Positions 55,225-63,373 of a stretch of DNA of 64,000 nucleotides are shown here, one piece after another. The stretch's first letter is position 1. Every line of letters begins with the position of its first letter. This stretch comes from Fuerstiella sp. (GTDB lineage Bacteria > Planctomycetota > Planctomycetia > Planctomycetales > Planctomycetaceae). The notes under the pieces are model-generated. The model ran no database searches, was not told where the DNA came from, and was given only the letters and a program-made list of their open reading frames with translations. The position numbers were made by a program, and so were the translations under genes. The stretch covers positions 1 through 64,000 of the forward strand of contig JABABI010000031.1 in assembly GCA_014238335.1 (NCBI GenBank), written 5' to 3'.

Positions 55225-56712
55225 GTGAGTGCAGATTTTGGCATCGTTGACATTGTGGTTCTGACTTCGCTGCTGCTGGCTGCGATCGGCGTTGGTTTCT
55301 GGTCCGGCCGGAAGAACAATGATGTCGAATCGTACCTGCTGGGTGGCCGATCGTTACCGTGGTGGGCGATTCTGGGATCCATCGTGGCCACGGAAACCAG
55401 CACGGCCACAGTGCTGAGTATTCCCGGAGCAGCGTACGGTGAAGTCGGAATGCGCTGGCTGCAGATCGCGATGGGGTACGTTTTGGGTCGGGCCGTCGTC
55501 GTCCGCGTCTTTCTGCCCCTGTACTTCAAAGGGAAACTGTTCACGGCTTATCAGGTGCTGGACCAGCGATTCGGCCACGCCACGAAGACGGTCGCGTCGG
55601 TTTTGTTTCTGGTGACTCGCAACCTGGGCGATGGCCTGCGGCTGTTTCTGGCAGGACTGGTGGTTCACACTCTGCTGGGCTGGCCGTTCGGGTGGAGCGT
55701 CGTGGCCATGGGTGCCGTCACCATCGTCTACACCGTCTTCGGGGGCCTGCGTTCCGTCGTCTGGAATGACTGCATTCAGTTCGTCATCTACATGCTCGGC
55801 GGAGCAGCGGCCGTCGTGATCATCGCCAGCAATCTGCCAGGCGGGTGGAATCAGCTGTGGGCATTCGCCGAATCATCCGGCAAGTCGCGAGTATTTGAAT
55901 TCCGATTTTCGATGTCTGATCCCTACAACATCTGGGCCGGACTGATCGGCGGAGCGGTGCTGACCATCGGTACGCACGGAACCGACCACATGATGGTGCA
56001 GCGGTATCTGAGTGCTCGCAGCGAACGCGAGGCGGGACGGGCCGTTTTCCTGAGTTCGTTTGTCGTCCTGTTCCAATTTGCGTTATTTCTGTTTATCGGA
56101 GTCGAACTGGCCTGTTTCTATTCACTGGAAGCCAATGTTGCTCCGGCCAAGGCGGACCAGGTTTTTGCTCACTTCATCGTCCACAGTTTTCCTCAAAACA
56201 CTGGATTGATCGGTCTGATGCTGGCGGCGATTCTTTCGGCAGCCATGTCAACACTGTCCAGTTCACTGAATGCGTCAGCATCGGCGTTGTTGAATGATTT
56301 CTATCTGCCGGCCTGTCAGACTCCGCCTGCACCGGCACGTCAGCTGTCGATTTCCCGTTGGTCAACGGTTATGTTTGGCTTCGTCCAGATCGGCATCGGA
56401 GTCTGGGCGATCACGCTGGAAAAGACCGTCGTGGCCAACGCATTAACGATCGCCAGTTTTTCTGCTGGTATTCTGCTGGGCATATTCTCGCTGGGCGTGC
56501 TGTCACGTCGAGCCGGACAGGCGGCCGCCCTGACAGGCGCATCTGCCGGACTGGCCGTACTTCTGTTTGTTCAGTTCATTGCCCCCTACTCCCCGACCTT
56601 CGGCTGGCAGATTGCCTGGCCCTGGCTGGCACTGATCGGATCGGCAACGACATTTGTGGTGGGTGAGTTGACAGCAGTGTTTTTCCCCAAAGCTGAGAGG
56701 TCTCAATCATGA
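55225..56712 (+). CDS. Sodium/solute symporter (SSS family), putative MurNAc importer
   Basis: The 495-residue integral membrane protein has about 13 helices and the SSS pattern: an early GFWSGRKNNDVESYLLGGRSLPWW, then SIVATETSTATVLSIPG, and DHMMVQRYLSARS in the middle. Related SSS transporters import sialic acid and other amino sugars with sodium. The GTG at 55225 is preferred because the helix begins directly after it; the frame extends upstream. Its stop overlaps the ATG of namZ by four bases, so import and MurNAc release are coupled. Confidence 0.9.
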   Translation: MSADFGIVDIVVLTSLLLAAIGVGFWSGRKNNDVESYLLGGRSLPWWAILGSIVATETSTATVLSIPGAAYGEVGMRWLQIAMGYVLGRAVVVRVFLPLYFKGKLFTAYQVLDQRFGHATKTVASVLFLVTRNLGDGLRLFLAGLVVHTLLGWPFGWSVVAMGAVTIVYTVFGGLRSVVWNDCIQFVIYMLGGAAAVVIIASNLPGGWNQLWAFAESSGKSRVFEFRFSMSDPYNIWAGLIGGAVLTIGTHGTDHMMVQRYLSARSEREAGRAVFLSSFVVLFQFALFLFIGVELACFYSLEANVAPAKADQVFAHFIVHSFPQNTGLIGLMLAAILSAAMSTLSSSLNASASALLNDFYLPACQTPPAPARQLSISRWSTVMFGFVQIGIGVWAITLEKTVVANALTIASFSAGILLGIFSLGVLSRRAGQAAALTGASAGLAVLLFVQFIAPYSPTFGWQIAWPWLALIGSATTFVVGELTAVFFPKAERSQS

Positions 56713-57908
56713 ATCGTTTCGCGCATGTCTGTGCGTTAATTATCGTGCTGACGGGCCCTACCTGTTTAGCTGCGGACACCGTTCTGTGTGGTGTGGACGT
56801 TCTGCAACGTGACGGATTTCGCCAGTTGACGGGTCAAGGTGTCGGTCTGATTACCAATCACACCGGACTGACTCGTGATGGAGTCAGCACTGCTACGCTG
56901 CTGCACGAAGCGTCAAACGTTTCACTCACAGCATTGTTCAGCCCGGAACACGGGTTTGAGGGCAAGCTGGACATCTCAAAGATTGATGATACCGCTGATC
57001 AATCGACGGGATTGAAAATCTTCAGTCTGTACGGCAAGACACGTCGTCCGACAGCAGAAATGCTAAGTGGTGTCGACACGCTTGTCTTTGACATCCAGGA
57101 CATCGGCGCCCGTTTTTACACATACATATCGACCATGGGCGAAGCGATGCATGCCGCGGCGGAGCACGGCAAACGGTTCGTCGTGCTGGATCGCCCCAAC
57201 CCGATCAACGGCGTTGATGTGGCAGGGCCAATGCTGGATCCTGGTGAAGAGTCATTTGTCGGATTCCACCATCTGCCCGTGCGGCACGGGATGACCATCG
57301 GCGAACTGGCTCTGATGATTCGCACGGAACTGAAGTTGGATCTGAAACTTGATGTGATTCACTGTGACGGCTGGAAGCGGGACACACTGTGGGACGCGAC
57401 CGGCCTGGTGTGGGTCAATCCGTCCCCAAACATGCGGTGTCTGACGCAGGCTCTGCTGTATCCGGGAATTGGACTCATTGAGACCACCAACATTTCCGTG
57501 GGACGTGGAACAAATACACCGTTTGAGGTGATCGGTGCTCCCTGGATTCAATCACGTGAGTTGGCGGGTGCACTGAACGCTCAAGCCTTGCCAGGAGTGA
57601 CGTTCGTGCCCATTCGCTTCACGCCGACATCCAGTAAACATGCCAAACAGCAGTGTGGTGGTATCAATATTGTCATCACAGACAGAGCACGGTTTGAACC
57701 GCTGATCGTCGGATTCGGAATATCAGTCCAACTGCAGCAGCGATACCCGAACGATTGGAAAGGCAGGGACGCGATGCGATTACTGGGAAATCGACGGACT
57801 CTGGACGCAATTCTGGCGGGGCAGCCCGCGGACGAGATACAGCAAATTGCCTCTGCAGGACTTAAGCAGTTTCTGAAACGAAGACTGATGTTTCTATTGT
57901 ACGATTGA
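56709..57908 (+). CDS. namZ: Exported exo-beta-N-acetylmuramidase NamZ (DUF1343)
   Basis: This DUF1343 enzyme has 399 residues and a signal peptide (HVCALIIVLTGPTCLAAD), so it acts in the periplasm or outside. The family core is visible: GVGLITNHTGLTRDG, LFSPEHGFEG with its conserved Glu-His, FDIQDIGARFYTYISTM, LDRPNPINGVDVAGPM, and NPSPNMRCLTQALLYPG. NamZ removes single MurNAc from the non-reducing end of peptidoglycan fragments. It follows the symporter gene with a 4-bp overlap and precedes a second paralog by 6 bp. Confidence 0.93.
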   Translation: MNRFAHVCALIIVLTGPTCLAADTVLCGVDVLQRDGFRQLTGQGVGLITNHTGLTRDGVSTATLLHEASNVSLTALFSPEHGFEGKLDISKIDDTADQSTGLKIFSLYGKTRRPTAEMLSGVDTLVFDIQDIGARFYTYISTMGEAMHAAAEHGKRFVVLDRPNPINGVDVAGPMLDPGEESFVGFHHLPVRHGMTIGELALMIRTELKLDLKLDVIHCDGWKRDTLWDATGLVWVNPSPNMRCLTQALLYPGIGLIETTNISVGRGTNTPFEVIGAPWIQSRELAGALNAQALPGVTFVPIRFTPTSSKHAKQQCGGINIVITDRARFEPLIVGFGISVQLQQRYPNDWKGRDAMRLLGNRRTLDAILAGQPADEIQQIASAGLKQFLKRRLMFLLYD

Positions 57909-57914
57909 CGCGCC

Positions 57915-59123
57915 ATGCCAGATCGCATTCGAACCGGACTGGACAACTTTCTCGCAACACCACCACCGGCGCTGCAGGGCGCACGGCTGGGCCTGCTGAT
58001 GAATCAGGCCTCGGTGAATCACAAGTTTCGCTACGCGTGCGATTTGCTGGCCGAGAGGTTGCCCGGACAACTGCGAGTTCTGTTCTCACCGCAGCACGGG
58101 TTGTGGGGTGAGCAGCAGGCCAACATGGTCGAATCGCCTCACACACAATATGTTCCACTGAACCTGCCGGTCCATAGCCTGTACGCAGAAACACGACGTC
58201 CCACGGCCAGCATGCTGGCCGACATCGACTGCTTGGTTATCGATCTGCAGGACGTCGGCACGCGAGTTTACACATTCGTCTGGACGATGCTCGAATGCCT
58301 CCACGCCTGTGCTCAGAACAACGTCCGCGTCGTCGTGCTGGATCGGCCAAACCCGCTGGGTGGCGAAATCGTCGAAGGCCCCATGCTCGAAAACAGCTTT
58401 CGCAGCTTCGTGGGCGGCAGCGAAATTCCGTTAAGACACGGTTTGACGGTCGGTGAACTCGCCCAACTGCTGAACACCGAAGAGCACATTGACACGGAAC
58501 TCGCGGTCATACCGATGAGCGGTTGGGACCGATCGATGTTATATAACCAAACGGGACTGGCGTGGGTTCCGCCATCGCCCAACATGCCGCGATGGCAAAC
58601 GGCCCTGTTGTATCCAGGTCAGGTACTGCTGGAAGGAACGAATCTGTCGGAAGGTCGGGGCACGGCAAGCCCCTTTGAAGTCGCTGGCGCACCGGGGCTG
58701 AACGCGGATCGGTTGGCCGCAGCCGTTCGCCAGCACGAACATCGTGGTATCGGCCTTCAGGCGATTCGATTCCAGCCAACATTCGACAAGTGGCGACATC
58801 AGACCTGTGGAGGTCTGGCAATTCATATTCTGGATGCAGCAGCAGTTCGCTCCGTCAGCCTGACCATCACGCTGATTGATGCGGCCCGTCGGCTGGCACC
58901 TCAGGAATTCGCTTGGCTGAAGCCACCGTACGAATACGAATATGTAAGACCACCGATCGACATACTGTTCGGCAACGACCGCCTTCGCAATCAGCTGAAC
59001 GCAGGAGCTTCAATGCAGCACGACGAAGTGATCAACCTACTGTCATACAGAGATGAAGATTGGCGTGACCGCATTTCCCCGCACCTGATATACAGGGACA
59101 GGGTGGGGGCGCCCGTTTCATGA
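57915..59123 (+). CDS. NamZ paralog (DUF1343) without signal peptide
   Basis: The 402-residue DUF1343 protein shares the core of its neighbour: GLLMNQASVNHKF, LFSPQHGLWGEQQ, IDLQDVGTRVYTFVWTM, LDRPNPLGGEIVEGPM and PPSPNMPRWQTALLYPG. There is no hydrophobic signal; the protein begins directly with DRIRTGLDNFL, so it should be cytoplasmic. The Glu of SPEHG is replaced by Gln (SPQHG), which may change activity. It could cut MurNAc-containing disaccharides inside the cell after import. It is the last gene of the plus-strand arm. Confidence 0.93.
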   Translation: MPDRIRTGLDNFLATPPPALQGARLGLLMNQASVNHKFRYACDLLAERLPGQLRVLFSPQHGLWGEQQANMVESPHTQYVPLNLPVHSLYAETRRPTASMLADIDCLVIDLQDVGTRVYTFVWTMLECLHACAQNNVRVVVLDRPNPLGGEIVEGPMLENSFRSFVGGSEIPLRHGLTVGELAQLLNTEEHIDTELAVIPMSGWDRSMLYNQTGLAWVPPSPNMPRWQTALLYPGQVLLEGTNLSEGRGTASPFEVAGAPGLNADRLAAAVRQHEHRGIGLQAIRFQPTFDKWRHQTCGGLAIHILDAAAVRSVSLTITLIDAARRLAPQEFAWLKPPYEYEYVRPPIDILFGNDRLRNQLNAGASMQHDEVINLLSYRDEDWRDRISPHLIYRDRVGAPVS

Positions 59124-59223
59124 CGACATCTGGATTCTGCGGTTAGACACAACATCCGGCTCAGCAGCGACAGAGTTTACGGGATTCGCGGTTCGCCACA
59201 GACTTTGCTGCTTACAAAGGAAA

Positions 59224-59760
59224 TTAACTGCTTTGCATCTTTGGCGGAGGCACCTGTTCCCATGGATCTGTCTGCGTGGCAACCTCAAGAAGCGCGGGCA
59301 GTCCCGCATCGAAGGCAGTGAAGAACTCCGCTGAAATATCGCCGGCCAGTCGGGTCACTTCGACGGGGCGCATGTCGAAGGATCCACCGTCGGAGGAAAA
59401 AAACACAACTGGCGGATTGGTCATCCACTGCGCCAGGTGATCAGCAATTCGCTCAGTTAACTCGCACGGAGCGTCCGGAAAGACGCTGTCCGTCAGGAAA
59501 ATAAATTGAAACGCTTTCTTCCTCAGGCCCCACAAACGATCACAGCCTCGCTGCAACGCTCCACAGAATCGATGACGCAAGAACGAGGTCTGTTCGTCGA
59601 GCTCCATGCTTCGGTATCCGGCCAGATCACCGTCCTGTGATGCCAGCAGCGGAAACACCTGTTTGTCAAATCCAATTCCGCCGGCCAGCCACCTCATGCG
59701 GCTGGTGTCGATGAGTATCGTGAGCAGGACAGGTTCTTTATCGGCCATTGGTAATGCCAT
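59224..59760 (-). CDS. Hypothetical protein of a signalling operon
   Basis: The 178-residue protein is soluble. It begins with a strand-like stretch (PVLLTILIDTSRMRWLAGG), then FLRHRFCGALQRGCDRLWG, and has FQFIFLTDSVFPDAP and NPPVVFFSSDG blocks that suggest an alpha/beta fold. I do not recognise the family. It lies 26 bp after the response regulator gene on the same strand, so it is probably an output or accessory part of that pathway. Confidence 0.7.
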   Translation of the reverse strand: MALPMADKEPVLLTILIDTSRMRWLAGGIGFDKQVFPLLASQDGDLAGYRSMELDEQTSFLRHRFCGALQRGCDRLWGLRKKAFQFIFLTDSVFPDAPCELTERIADHLAQWMTNPPVVFFSSDGGSFDMRPVEVTRLAGDISAEFFTAFDAGLPALLEVATQTDPWEQVPPPKMQSS

Positions 59761-59786
59761 TGTCCCGACCGTGAACAGCGATAGGG

Positions 59787-60353
59787 TTAAAACAAAACGT
59801 CTGCCTGAGCCGCGAGCGAACGGCCAAGATCCATCAACGGTTTCACTGCCGCAGAGTCATCGCGATTCGAATCACGGGCCTCCACATGCTGCACGACATC
59901 GTTTGCAAAGGACTTCACATCTGCGGCAAACTGGATTTTTGCAGCATCCTCGTCGTAACGATTCGCGGCGTGATGCAGGATGTCAATCAGTTCGTCGGGA
60001 TCCCAAGGCTTGGTAATGTAGCGATAAAGTCCGCCCGTGTTGATTGCTTCAATGACGGCCTTGATGTCTGCGTATCCCGTAAAAACGATTCGAACGGCGT
60101 CCGGACGCAGCGCCTTGGCCCTAGTCATCAGCTGCGCACCCGTCATTCCGGGCATGCGCTGATCGGTCATAATGACGTGAATCGGATGCTGCCGCAGCAC
60201 CTCAAGTGCCTGGTCACCTGAATCGGCCGTGTGAAGTTCAAAGTCGTGTCTCAGGAGGCCCTTAAGGGAAAAGAGAACGTCTGGTTCGTCATCCACGATC
60301 AGAATGGGATGTTTGGGGCCCGTCGACATAGTTGTCTCTGTGTCTCTCACCAT
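59787..60353 (-). CDS. Response regulator with single REC domain
   Basis: The 188-residue protein has an N-terminal receiver domain (PILIVDDEPDVLFSL, MTDQRMPGMTG with the phosphorylated Asp, FTGYADIKAVI, YITKPWDPDEL with the conserved Lys), and a helical C-terminus of about 60 residues with no DNA-binding or HD-GYP domain. It resembles the receiver half of RpfG-type regulators. The ATG at 60353 or 60329 could be used. It follows the kinase gene by 44 bp, so it is the likely phosphate acceptor. Confidence 0.9.
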   Translation of the reverse strand: MVRDTETTMSTGPKHPILIVDDEPDVLFSLKGLLRHDFELHTADSGDQALEVLRQHPIHVIMTDQRMPGMTGAQLMTRAKALRPDAVRIVFTGYADIKAVIEAINTGGLYRYITKPWDPDELIDILHHAANRYDEDAAKIQFAADVKSFANDVVQHVEARDSNRDDSAAVKPLMDLGRSLAAQADVLF

Positions 60354-60397
60354 AAAGACAGCCGGACGCAGGATCCCGTGGGCTGCTTACACTTTCG

Positions 60398-61615
60398 TCA
60401 GCGCGATTTCTGAGTATCGGGGAGCATAACACGAAAGGTCGTGCCTTTCCCAGGCGTTGACTCAAATTCAATGGAACCGCCAAGTTGTTTCACCACGCCA
60501 TAACTTACGGCCAGGCCCAATCCCTGCCCGGAGCCGACCGGTCGCTTGGTATAGAATGGTTCAAACAGCCGTCGCTGGGTTGTTTCGTCCATCCCACAGC
60601 CATAGTCTGTGATCTCCACGCACACTGATGCATCATTCCGCATGGCGGCAACCTCAAGAAATCCGTTCGGCTCACTCGCCAGCACCGCATTTGACAGGAT
60701 CGCATGGAAGACCTGCTTGAGACTGGCTGGCTGACAATGAATGATCAGTTTGTCGCCAAAATCTGTCCTGACCGTCAGCTGCCCGGTCCGCAGATCAGGG
60801 GCCAGAATCTCCAGTGTCGACTCCAGTGCCGCAACAACGTCCATCGTGTCAGTCGCTGCCTGATCAAGGTGAGCGAAGTCCCGCAGGTTGCCGACGATTT
60901 CCCGCACACGAGTCAGACCATCAAGAGACGACCGAAACAGCTGCGGCAGGTTTTCCTTGAGCCACGGCAGACCGCATTCGGCCTCGGTCGTTTTCAAACG
61001 GTCCGCCAAATGCTCATCTTCCCGTTCCACAACGGGCAGGCACGTCGCGTATTGACCGAGCAACTTCACCAGAGACTGCACGTCCCGCTGCAGAACGGCC
61101 AGATTGTTCGAAACAAATGCGACGGGATTGTTGATTTCATGCGCCATCCCGGCCGCCAATTGACCGACGCCAGCCAGCTTCTCGCTCTGAACCAGCGCGG
61201 CCTGCGCTCCCATCAACTGTTCGTTCTTTCGAATCAGCGTGTGCTCAAGTTCAATAATTCGTTCACCGGCACGTAAACGAACTCGCAGTTCTTTGGGATT
61301 GCACGGTTTCTCAAGAAAATCGTCCGCCCCGGCATCCATGGCTGCGACAAGATCTTCTTTATCGGATTTCGACGTCAGCAGAACAATGTAAACGTACTCT
61401 GCATGACCGGATTCCCGGATGCGGCGAATCAGTTCCAGTCCATCAACGTTTGGCATCATCCAGTCGGTCAACACCAGTGAAAAATGACTTTCCTGAAACT
61501 TTTCCCATGCCTGAGCACCATCCTCAACTTCAGTGATTTCGTAATTCCAACGCTCCAGTTGGGATGCGAGCAGCCGCCGCATGGTGAGGCTGTCTTCTGC
61601 CAATAGCACTTTCAT
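60398..61615 (-). CDS. Hybrid REC-histidine kinase
   Basis: The 405-residue protein has an N-terminal receiver domain (VLLAEDSLTMRRLL, LTDWMMPNVDG, EKPCNPKEL), a short coiled linker (ELEHTLIRKNEQLMGAQAAL), and a C-terminal kinase: H-box GMAHEINNPVAFV, an N-box-like AILSNAVLA, G1 ITDYGCGMD and G2 GQGLGLAVSYG. There is no membrane segment, so it is cytoplasmic and sensing must come from another protein that phosphorylates its receiver. It is first in a three-gene unit with a response regulator and an unknown protein. Confidence 0.93.
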   Translation of the reverse strand: MKVLLAEDSLTMRRLLASQLERWNYEITEVEDGAQAWEKFQESHFSLVLTDWMMPNVDGLELIRRIRESGHAEYVYIVLLTSKSDKEDLVAAMDAGADDFLEKPCNPKELRVRLRAGERIIELEHTLIRKNEQLMGAQAALVQSEKLAGVGQLAAGMAHEINNPVAFVSNNLAVLQRDVQSLVKLLGQYATCLPVVEREDEHLADRLKTTEAECGLPWLKENLPQLFRSSLDGLTRVREIVGNLRDFAHLDQAATDTMDVVAALESTLEILAPDLRTGQLTVRTDFGDKLIIHCQPASLKQVFHAILSNAVLASEPNGFLEVAAMRNDASVCVEITDYGCGMDETTQRRLFEPFYTKRPVGSGQGLGLAVSYGVVKQLGGSIEFESTPGKGTTFRVMLPDTQKSR

Positions 61616-62099
61616 GGCTGAGGCCTTGCGCGGCTGAGGCCGCCGTCATCCCGTGCATGATGACATGAACCTAAACAATGTGACTAATACGAAACACCTG
61701 CCCGTGACAGGCGATTCCGGAAATTCAAAACATATCTGACGTATGACCTATGACGACGCAGCCTGACGGCCTGTCGACCGACACACCATAAGAGAAACCG
61801 TAACGGCGATTTTCGGCGATCACAGCCAATCTGCCCAGGCCCAAAAGGCGAGTGATACACCGACCGACAACTCTAAGCAGTCCGTGACCGGTTGTCTACG
61901 GGAGCGAGAGAAGGTAAATGGACGACAGCCTTTGTCGGCCGAGGACAAAGGCGAGCCGAATGCTTTTGAACGACAATATGCCCCCTGTCACAACGTCCCG
62001 ATGTGGCATCATTGAAGATGACAGCATGGACGAATGTGACTCGTGCAGACATAATTTCTCTATCACGAACTTATCCACCTCGATCCCAAGACATATTCA
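61616..62099. other. Divergent region with hairpin
   Basis: This 484-bp gap lies between the signalling operon and the propeller gene. It has a perfect 9-bp stem GCCTTTGTC/GACAAAGGC with a 7-base loop at 61928-61952, about 150 bp before the propeller ATG. A short plus-strand frame (61918-62103) spans it but has no recognisable content. Confidence 0.45.
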
Positions 62100-63350
62100 A
62101 TGACAACCGATGCTTATCAGGCCTTACGGACGATGATCGTGCTGGCCTGTGTGTTCACCGCCGCCGATGCCCAGGAATGGACCCGTTTTCGGGGCCCCAA
62201 CGGCTCTGGCGTCAGCAACACTCAGACAGTGCCTGTCAAATGGACCGATTCCGATTACAACTGGAGCATCAAGCTGCAGGGCCGTGGCCATTCGTCACCC
62301 GTAATCTGGGGCGAGCGGCTGTTTGTGACGTCGTGCCATGAGGAGTCCGAGACCCGCCATCTGCATTGCATCGACACACTGGATGGATCCATTGTCTGGA
62401 CAAGACATTTCGAATTCGCCAGTCACAAAAAACACAAGAACAACAGTTTTGCATCAAGCACACCGTGTGTGGACGAAAACCATGTCTACACCGTCTGGCA
62501 CTCAAAGCAATCATCGCCGTTACTGGCCTTCGACCATCACGGCAATCGCGTGTGGGAATACGAACTGGGGCCGTATTTACATGGTCAGGGCGGTGCCACA
62601 TCACCAATTGTTTACGAAGATCTAGTGATACTGGCGAATGACCAGAAAGAACCCAGTTTTCTGCTGGCCGTCGACCGCATGACGGGTGAAGAACGCTGGA
62701 AGACTCCTCGCGAAGGCAAGAGAGCATGTTATGGCACTCCGTGCGTTTTTACTTCCAGCGAACGTCCTGCAGAGATTGTCTTCACACATTGCTTTGAAGG
62801 AATTACCGGCGTCGATCCGAAATCCGGACGGCAGACATGGCATATCGACGTATTCGGGCGGGCGTCGCAGCGCGCTCTGGGATCACCCATTCTGGCCGAC
62901 GATCTGGTCATTGCGACCAGCGGCGGAGTGGGCGGCGATCGACAACTGGTCGCCGTTCGCCCCTCAGGACCAGGAACATCCGTCGAAGCCACCGAAGCCT
63001 ATCGTACAAAACGGCAGACTCCGCATGTGCCAACGCCGATCATCTATAAAGACTGGCTGTTTATGTGGAGCGACCAGGGTATCGCGAGTTGCCTGAACAA
63101 ATCCACTGGCGACGTCATCTGGCAAAAACGAATCGGCGGAAATTACTTCAGTTCTCCTGTCTGCATTGACGGCAACCTTTACTGTACCGATCTTGACGGC
63201 AAAGTGGTCGTCATTGCCGCATCGGATGAGTACGTGTTGATCGCTCGCAACGATCTGGGTGAAGCAACGAAAGCCACTCCAGCTGTAAGTGACGGCCACC
63301 TATACCTGCGAACCGAGACACAGCTGCACTCGCTGGGCGGGCGCAGGTAG
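62100..63350 (+). CDS. PQQ-type beta-propeller repeat protein, exported
   Basis: The 416-residue protein begins with a short signal (TMIVLACVFTAADAQ) and WTRFRGPNGSGVS, the typical opening of planctomycete PQQ-like propeller proteins. Repeated blades are seen (SPVIWGERLFVTS, CIDTLDGSIVWTRHF, LLAFDHHGNRVWEYEL, LNKSTGDVIWQKRIG), each ending in an aspartate-glycine or similar turn. These proteins look like BamB or PQQ dehydrogenases, but most lack catalytic residues and act as scaffolds. It converges with the broken sulfatase frame, the stops 23 bp apart. Confidence 0.92.
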   Translation: MTTDAYQALRTMIVLACVFTAADAQEWTRFRGPNGSGVSNTQTVPVKWTDSDYNWSIKLQGRGHSSPVIWGERLFVTSCHEESETRHLHCIDTLDGSIVWTRHFEFASHKKHKNNSFASSTPCVDENHVYTVWHSKQSSPLLAFDHHGNRVWEYELGPYLHGQGGATSPIVYEDLVILANDQKEPSFLLAVDRMTGEERWKTPREGKRACYGTPCVFTSSERPAEIVFTHCFEGITGVDPKSGRQTWHIDVFGRASQRALGSPILADDLVIATSGGVGGDRQLVAVRPSGPGTSVEATEAYRTKRQTPHVPTPIIYKDWLFMWSDQGIASCLNKSTGDVIWQKRIGGNYFSSPVCIDGNLYCTDLDGKVVVIAASDEYVLIARNDLGEATKATPAVSDGHLYLRTETQLHSLGGRR

Positions 63351-63373
63351 CAGCAATCGTCAGGGGCTGCTGC

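Noticed and set aside
59860..59885. tRNA-like gattcgaatc motif
   Set aside because: It is inside the response regulator gene and has no tRNA structure around it.
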